Below, piece by piece: positions 60,560-64,000 of a stretch of DNA of 64,000 bases. The first letter of the stretch is position 1, and each line of letters begins with the position of its first letter. The notes under the pieces were generated by a model. The model had not been told where the DNA came from. It did no database searches and saw only the letters and a program-made list of their open reading frames with translations. The stretch covers positions 171,050,394 to 171,114,393 of the forward strand of contig CP136069.1 of the NCBI GenBank assembly GCA_032622095.1, written 5' to 3'. The position numbers and the translations under genes were made by a program. This DNA comes from Siphonodentalium dalli (lineage: Eukaryota; Mollusca; Scaphopoda; Gadilida; Siphonodentaliidae).

Positions 60560-60959
60560 TTAACCCTTTACCCAACAAACCGGCCAAAACCGGCCAAATA
60601 AAGCTTCAACAGCCTAAAATATCTTGGGTCTGTCTCAATAAAACCATACAAATATGGATATCATTGGAACCGGCTCCTTGACCACATTGTGATAGTTACA
60701 GTTATACCCTGTGCCAATGCATTCTCTTATATATGCGAGTCGACCATAGGTCGCCTCGCATATATAAGAGAATGCATTGGCCTAAAAAAAATCTTTTTTT
60801 AACACTTTTTACCATTTTTTCTTACATTCTTTAACAATTTTATAATTTTTAATGTGTTAAGCCAATGCATTCTCTTATATATGCGAGGCGACCTATGGTC
60901 GACTCGCATACATAAGAGAATGCATTGGCACAGGGCCCTTCTGTTGGGTAAAGGGTTAA
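60560..60959 (+). mobile_element. family A hairpin element, copy 5 (complete)
   Basis: TTAA at 60560-60563 and 60956-60959 bound exactly 400 bp, the same as copy 2, with which it appears nearly identical. Hairpins lie at about 60713-60780 and 60862-60928. The ends are perfect inverted 14-mers. It lies 69 bases upstream of GARNL3 exon f. Confidence 0.9.
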
Positions 60960-61028
60960 TATACTGTATGCGATATTCTTTGTCAACACTAAGATATGTG
61001 AACGTTTGGTTGTTTTTTGGCATTTCAG

Positions 61029-61119
61029 AATGTTTGACTGCCCAAAAATGGAGCGTGGTCCGAAAGAAATCTACAATCCACAAATACAGCGAGAGTTGTT
61101 GGTGCTGGAAGAACAAGAG
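61029..61119 (+). CDS. GARNL3: GARNL3-like Rap/Ran-GAP protein, exon f
   Basis: Acceptor CATTTCAG ends at 61028; the donor GTGCGT at 61120 is weaker than the others but keeps phase. The first base completes an Arg codon from exon e, then MFDCPKMERGPKEIYNPQIQ and RELLVLEEQE follow, ending in phase 0. Vertebrate GARNL3 has a Met-Asn-Leu stretch, then FEKGPREIFHPEIQKDLLVLEEQE, so the GPKEI..PQIQ..LLVLEEQE string is a firm match. A complete family A hairpin element ends at 60959, just 69 bases before this exon, and so lies very close to the acceptor and branch-point region. Confidence 0.94.
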
Positions 61120-61489
61120 GTGCGTATGCTTAGAGCTTACCCCCATTAATGCAATACAATGTTATTGTTGCGTTAACGGCTGGTTTCAATATCCAGCCAA
61201 GTGTTACTGTAACAAATGAAGCAATGACCAGCAAGGACTATTTCAGTGTAGTTTGTGAACTCCGCAATTTACGTTCTGTGCTGAACATTGCTTCGGACAA
61301 ATACATGTAGCGAAATGTGATGCATGGCTGACCATGGCAGAACATATGCATTGTTTTTGGATCACGGAGTGTTTGACCATCACGATAACGTAAAATCGAG
61401 CCGCCAGTGGCTCACCACGTTACCGGCTATCAACCAACGTAACTTATTATGTTTGGCTCTGGATTTAATCAAGACTTGATGGAACTTAT

Positions 61490-62208
61490 TCATCTTTTCT
61501 ATACTAAATGTGACCCGCCATGTCAAATCCAGTCGGGAGTCGGGATTGTTTTACCCTATGCCAATGCATTCTCTTATATATGCGAGTCGACCATAGGTCG
61601 CCTCGCATATATAAGAGAATGCATTGGCTTAACAATTTTTTATCATGTTTTTTAAATAAATGTTTCTTACAATTTTTAGGACATAACATAAAAAAACATC
61701 CATTACCCTGCAGGGAGCCCCACACATATATAGAAGCACATAGAAGAGTGTCGTCGGCTCATGTTTGTCTGGGGCTCTGTACGTATGGGTGAAATTATAA
61801 AATTGTTAAAGAATACAAGAACAAATTATTAAAATTGTAAAAAATTGTTAGGCCAATGCATTCTCTTGTATATGCGAGGCGACCTATGGTCGACTCGCAT
61901 ATATAAGAGAATGCATTGGCACAGGGTAAAACAAAACCGACTTCCGTCTGGATTTGATATTGCGGGTCACAAATGGATAATCACAATCAGTTAAAAAATG
62001 TACGTTGGAATGGTCCATTATTCATCTGGTTGGATGCAAAGGTGATAAAAGCAGACGACAGACAATTAAAAGTGCAGAAGGAGTCCTATTTATTGAGGGA
62101 AATGTTTAGATAATAAGTTCAACAAATGTTTGTTGAGCTTATTATCTGAACATTACCTACGGTATAACTACTCATCAATGGTGCATGCTTTAGTATAGAA
62201 ATGTTTAA
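61490..62208 (+). mobile_element. family B element split by family C copy 1
   Basis: CTTTTCTATACTAAAT (left, ends 61509) and AAATGGATAATCACAATC (right, from 61971) join to give the family B start. The rest runs through AAAAGCAGACGACAGACA, an AGATAATAAGTTCAACAAA hairpin and TACTCATCAATGGTGC to TAGTATAGAAATGTTTAA at 62208. The left-terminal TTAA is not clear. Confidence 0.72.
61510..61970. mobile_element. family C hairpin element, copy 1 (complete)
   Basis: Ends GTGACCCGCCATGTCAAATC and GATTTGATATTGCGGGTCAC; direct repeat AAAT on both sides (61506-61509, 61971-61974) is the target duplication. Hairpins lie at about 61560-61627 and 61854-61920. The middle has CAGGGAGCCCCACACATATA and GTCTGGGGCTCTG, plus the AT-rich core shared with family A (TTATAAAATTGTTAAAGAAT). 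Confidence 0.88.
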
Positions 62209-62529
62209 ATGTACATGGGCATTGCAAAATAGACATATTTTGTGAACGGAATGCAATATGCATATATAAATATTAGTTGAATCATTTTTAGAAAACCACA
62301 GTCAACACCTGAAGGCTAGCATTTGTCCAATACTGCGCTCAATGACTTATTAATTAACACATTTTGTTTTCGGTAGGACAATATTTTATCTTGTAATACA
62401 GAAAGTGCAATTCTGAAAGGAGTCTGAAAATTTGTTTCAACGTTGTTTAAATAAAGTGACGTCTACGACTAGACGGGGGGCTTTGGTTTTCCAAGCAATG
62501 TAAATATATCAGTTTGAAATTGTTCATAT

Positions 62530-62927
62530 GTGACCCGCCATATCAAATCCAGTCGGAAGTCGGGATTTTTTTTACCCTGTGCCAATGCATTCTCTTATAT
62601 ATGCGAATCGACCATAGGTCGCCTCGCATATCTAAGATAATGCATTGGCCTAACAATTTTTTACAATTTTAATAATTTGTTCTTGTATTCTTTAACAATT
62701 TTATAATTTCACCCATACAGAGCCCCAGACAAACATCAGCAGACGACACTCTTATATGTGCTTATATATAGAAACATTTATTTAAAAAACATGATAAAAA
62801 ATTCTTAAGCCAATGCATTCTCTTATATATGCGAGGCGACCTATGGTCGACTCGCATATATAAGAGAATGCATTGGCACAGGATAAAAAAATCACGACTT
62901 CCGACTGGATTTGATATGGCGGGTCAC
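62530..62927. mobile_element. family C hairpin element, copy 2 (complete)
   Basis: Ends GTGACCCGCCATATCAAATC and GATTTGATATGGCGGGTCAC, with ATAT outside both. The middle is in the opposite direction to copy 1. The first hairpin (about 62581-62649) has several changes (GCGAATCGACC, ATCTAAGATAATGC), while the second (about 62811-62878) is perfect. Confidence 0.87.
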
Positions 62928-63151
62928 ATATGATTATTCAGTTTTGGAAAAATTAAATGTCTACTGAATGTGCATAGCCCTTGATATTGAAATAAGGCAC
63001 ATCTACCACACAGCTGGCATGCATACATTTATATTACGTCACCACACAGTAATTGCCTCGTGCTGGTATACATACATCAATATTACATCACCACACAGTA
63101 AATGCTTCGTGCTGGCATGCAAACAGTAATATTTCTTCCACTAAATTACAG

Positions 63152-63227
63152 GGTTCAGTGAACTTCAAGTTCGGGATCCTCTACGCCCGAGAAGGACAAA
63201 ATTCGGACGAAGAATTCTACTGTAATA
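63152..63227 (+). CDS. GARNL3: GARNL3-like Rap/Ran-GAP protein, exon g (last in window; start of the GAP domain)
   Basis: Acceptor TAAATTACAG ends at 63151; donor GTGAGT begins at 63228. It reads GSVNFKFGILYAREGQNSDE, then EFYCN, leaving one base of the next codon. This is where the Rap/Ran-GAP catalytic domain begins: vertebrate GARNL3 has GSVNFKFGVLFAKDGQ here and Rap1GAP has a matching FKFGVIYQKARQ. The domain's catalytic Asn (the Asn thumb that supplies the catalytic carboxamide in RapGAPs, in the GND-IV motif) would be encoded beyond 64000, so catalytic competence cannot be judged. The protein is expected to act on Rap-type small GTPases, but substrates of GARNL3 are not established by anything in this sequence. 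Confidence 0.94.
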
Positions 63228-63428
63228 GTGAGTACACTTACAGGTTCATTAAGTAATTACATGAAAATGATCTATAATTAGATTAGAGTTAACGGCTAGA
63301 GTTAATAGGGAAGCATATAATACACTGGTTTATTATATTTCCATCTACTTGCTACGTCAAGATATAAATCATATCCCCACTACCAGAAGACCGAAAGTGC
63401 TATCCAGTTATATATATGTTATATAATC

Positions 63429-63566
63429 CTTGTGCGTTATTCGGTATCCAGTTATATATATGGTATACTCTCAGCGCTGCGTCACCACGTCAATGTGTGC
63501 GTTATTCGGTATACTTGTGCGTTATTCGGTATCCGTGTGCGTTATTCGGTATCCTTGTGCGTTATT
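63429..63566. repeat. short tandem copies of a ~20-bp unit
   Basis: TGTGCGTTATTCGGTAT occurs at 63431, 63497, 63516, 63537 and in part at 63557, three of them head to tail. The AGTTATATATATG words at 63406 and 63451 mark an overlapping second repeat. Confidence 0.7.
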
Positions 63567-63685
63567 TTCACAAACATGTCTGGTGATATTGCAGCTTTAA
63601 CAACGTACATGTATTATGTATAACCGTCTCTTCCATTGTGGCCTGGGTCGTAACAAACTGGTATAGAAATTATAATAAACACAAC

Positions 63686-63819
63686 AGTTAACCGTTCTGA
63701 GTAGCGTAGGGGTTTTATCCGCTTGTGAGATGCGAGGATTATTATCTAGCGCCTAGTTAAAATAATCATCCGCACCTCACTCGAGTGGACAAACTATACG
63801 CTACTCAGAACCGTTAACT
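63686..63819. mobile_element. palindromic TIR element
   Basis: AGTTAACCGTTCTGAGTAGC + GTAG at the left is repeated in inverse at the right (CTACTCAGAACCGTTAACT). An inner pair (GAGATGCGAGGATTATT / AATAATCATCCGCACCTC) continues the arms. 134 bp, no coding capacity, single copy here. Confidence 0.7.
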
Positions 63820-64000
63820 ATTTTCTATATGTTTTAAAGATATATTTCCAATCACAAAGCAGAACTGTTACAATAAGCCATATTTACTTACCAATTCGTG
63901 GAACAAGATTCGGAGAACTAATAATTTCCTAGTGACAGTACTTCATGTTGACTCACATCATCCCATATATAGATACGCCCGTAGAGATCATATTCCACCA

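Larger units (their letters stand above)
58795..61028 (+). other. GARNL3 intron e-f
   Basis: This 2.2-kb intron has a 61-bp tandem repeat (60236-60396) and a complete family A hairpin element (60560-60959) next to the acceptor. Around 59700-59770 there are several short copies of a TACCGTTG motif, related in sequence to the 61-bp repeat. The rest shows no feature. Confidence 0.65.
61120..63151 (+). other. GARNL3 intron f-g
   Basis: About half of this 2.0-kb intron is transposon: family C copy 1 nested in a family B copy (61490-62208) and family C copy 2 (62530-62927). A near-duplicate of about 60 bases containing the CACCACACAGTAA motif occurs twice at about 63000-63130, just before the acceptor. 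Confidence 0.65.
63228..64000 (+). other. start of the next GARNL3 intron (continues past the window)
   Basis: It contains short tandem copies of a GTGCGTTATTCGGTATCC unit of about 20 bases (63429-63470 and 63494-63566) and a palindromic TIR element (63686-63819). No further exon was recognised before 64000. Confidence 0.6.

Overview
The window is nuclear DNA of an animal. Spliced exons with GT/AG borders, very long AT-rich introns, dense small inverted-repeat transposons, decayed non-LTR retrotransposon ends and kilobase satellite arrays all point that way. There is no operon, bacterial gene or CRISPR. The style (many MITEs, frequent ACATGTACATG runs, short conserved exons in multi-kb introns) suggests a marine invertebrate such as a mollusc or invertebrate deuterostome; this is inference and I cannot name a species.

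Only one host gene can be supported: seven consecutive + strand exons between 39352 and 63227 encoding the N-terminal part of a GARNL3-type Rap/Ran-GAP protein (GTPase-activating Rap/Ran-GAP domain-like 3). Joined in phase they give about 175 residues. They run from the GVFSRKNYGSVEL motif through HLENPEFQTRWYFKYFLG and VPQYRAIRWRK to GSVNFKFGILYA, where the GAP domain begins. The 5' end (and start codon) and the 3' part (catalytic Asn region, CNH domain) are not in what I can recognise; the gene continues past 64000.

The first 39 kb hold no recognisable host gene and are mostly repeats: two large minisatellites (34-bp unit, 17722-19989; 40/31-bp unit with 1863-bp higher-order duplication, 27470-32664), a degenerate tandem repeat (5796-7620), many TIR elements, and fragments of non-LTR retrotransposons. 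The gene's introns carry the same families plus a 30-bp array (42115-44184).

The mobile elements form named groups used below: family A (TTAA + CCCTTTACCCAACA ends), family B (TTAA + CCCTTTCTATACTGAATGG), family D (TTAA + AGGTTCTCAACCCG), family C (GTGACCCGCCATATCAAATC ends, 4-bp target duplication) and a TA-flanked family (CAGTAATGCCCTAAATAATC). A, B and D have the TTAA targets of piggyBac-type transposons, but no transposase is present here. Families A, C and two single elements (2774-2998 and 55928-56399) all contain the same internal cassette, a pair (or one) of almost perfect palindromic hairpins with CCAATGCATTCTC arms. One hairpin cassette inside at least four unrelated terminal-repeat types is the most unusual thing in the window. 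Several nested insertions (A in B, C in B, D in a longer repeat E) allow relative ages and target duplications to be read directly.
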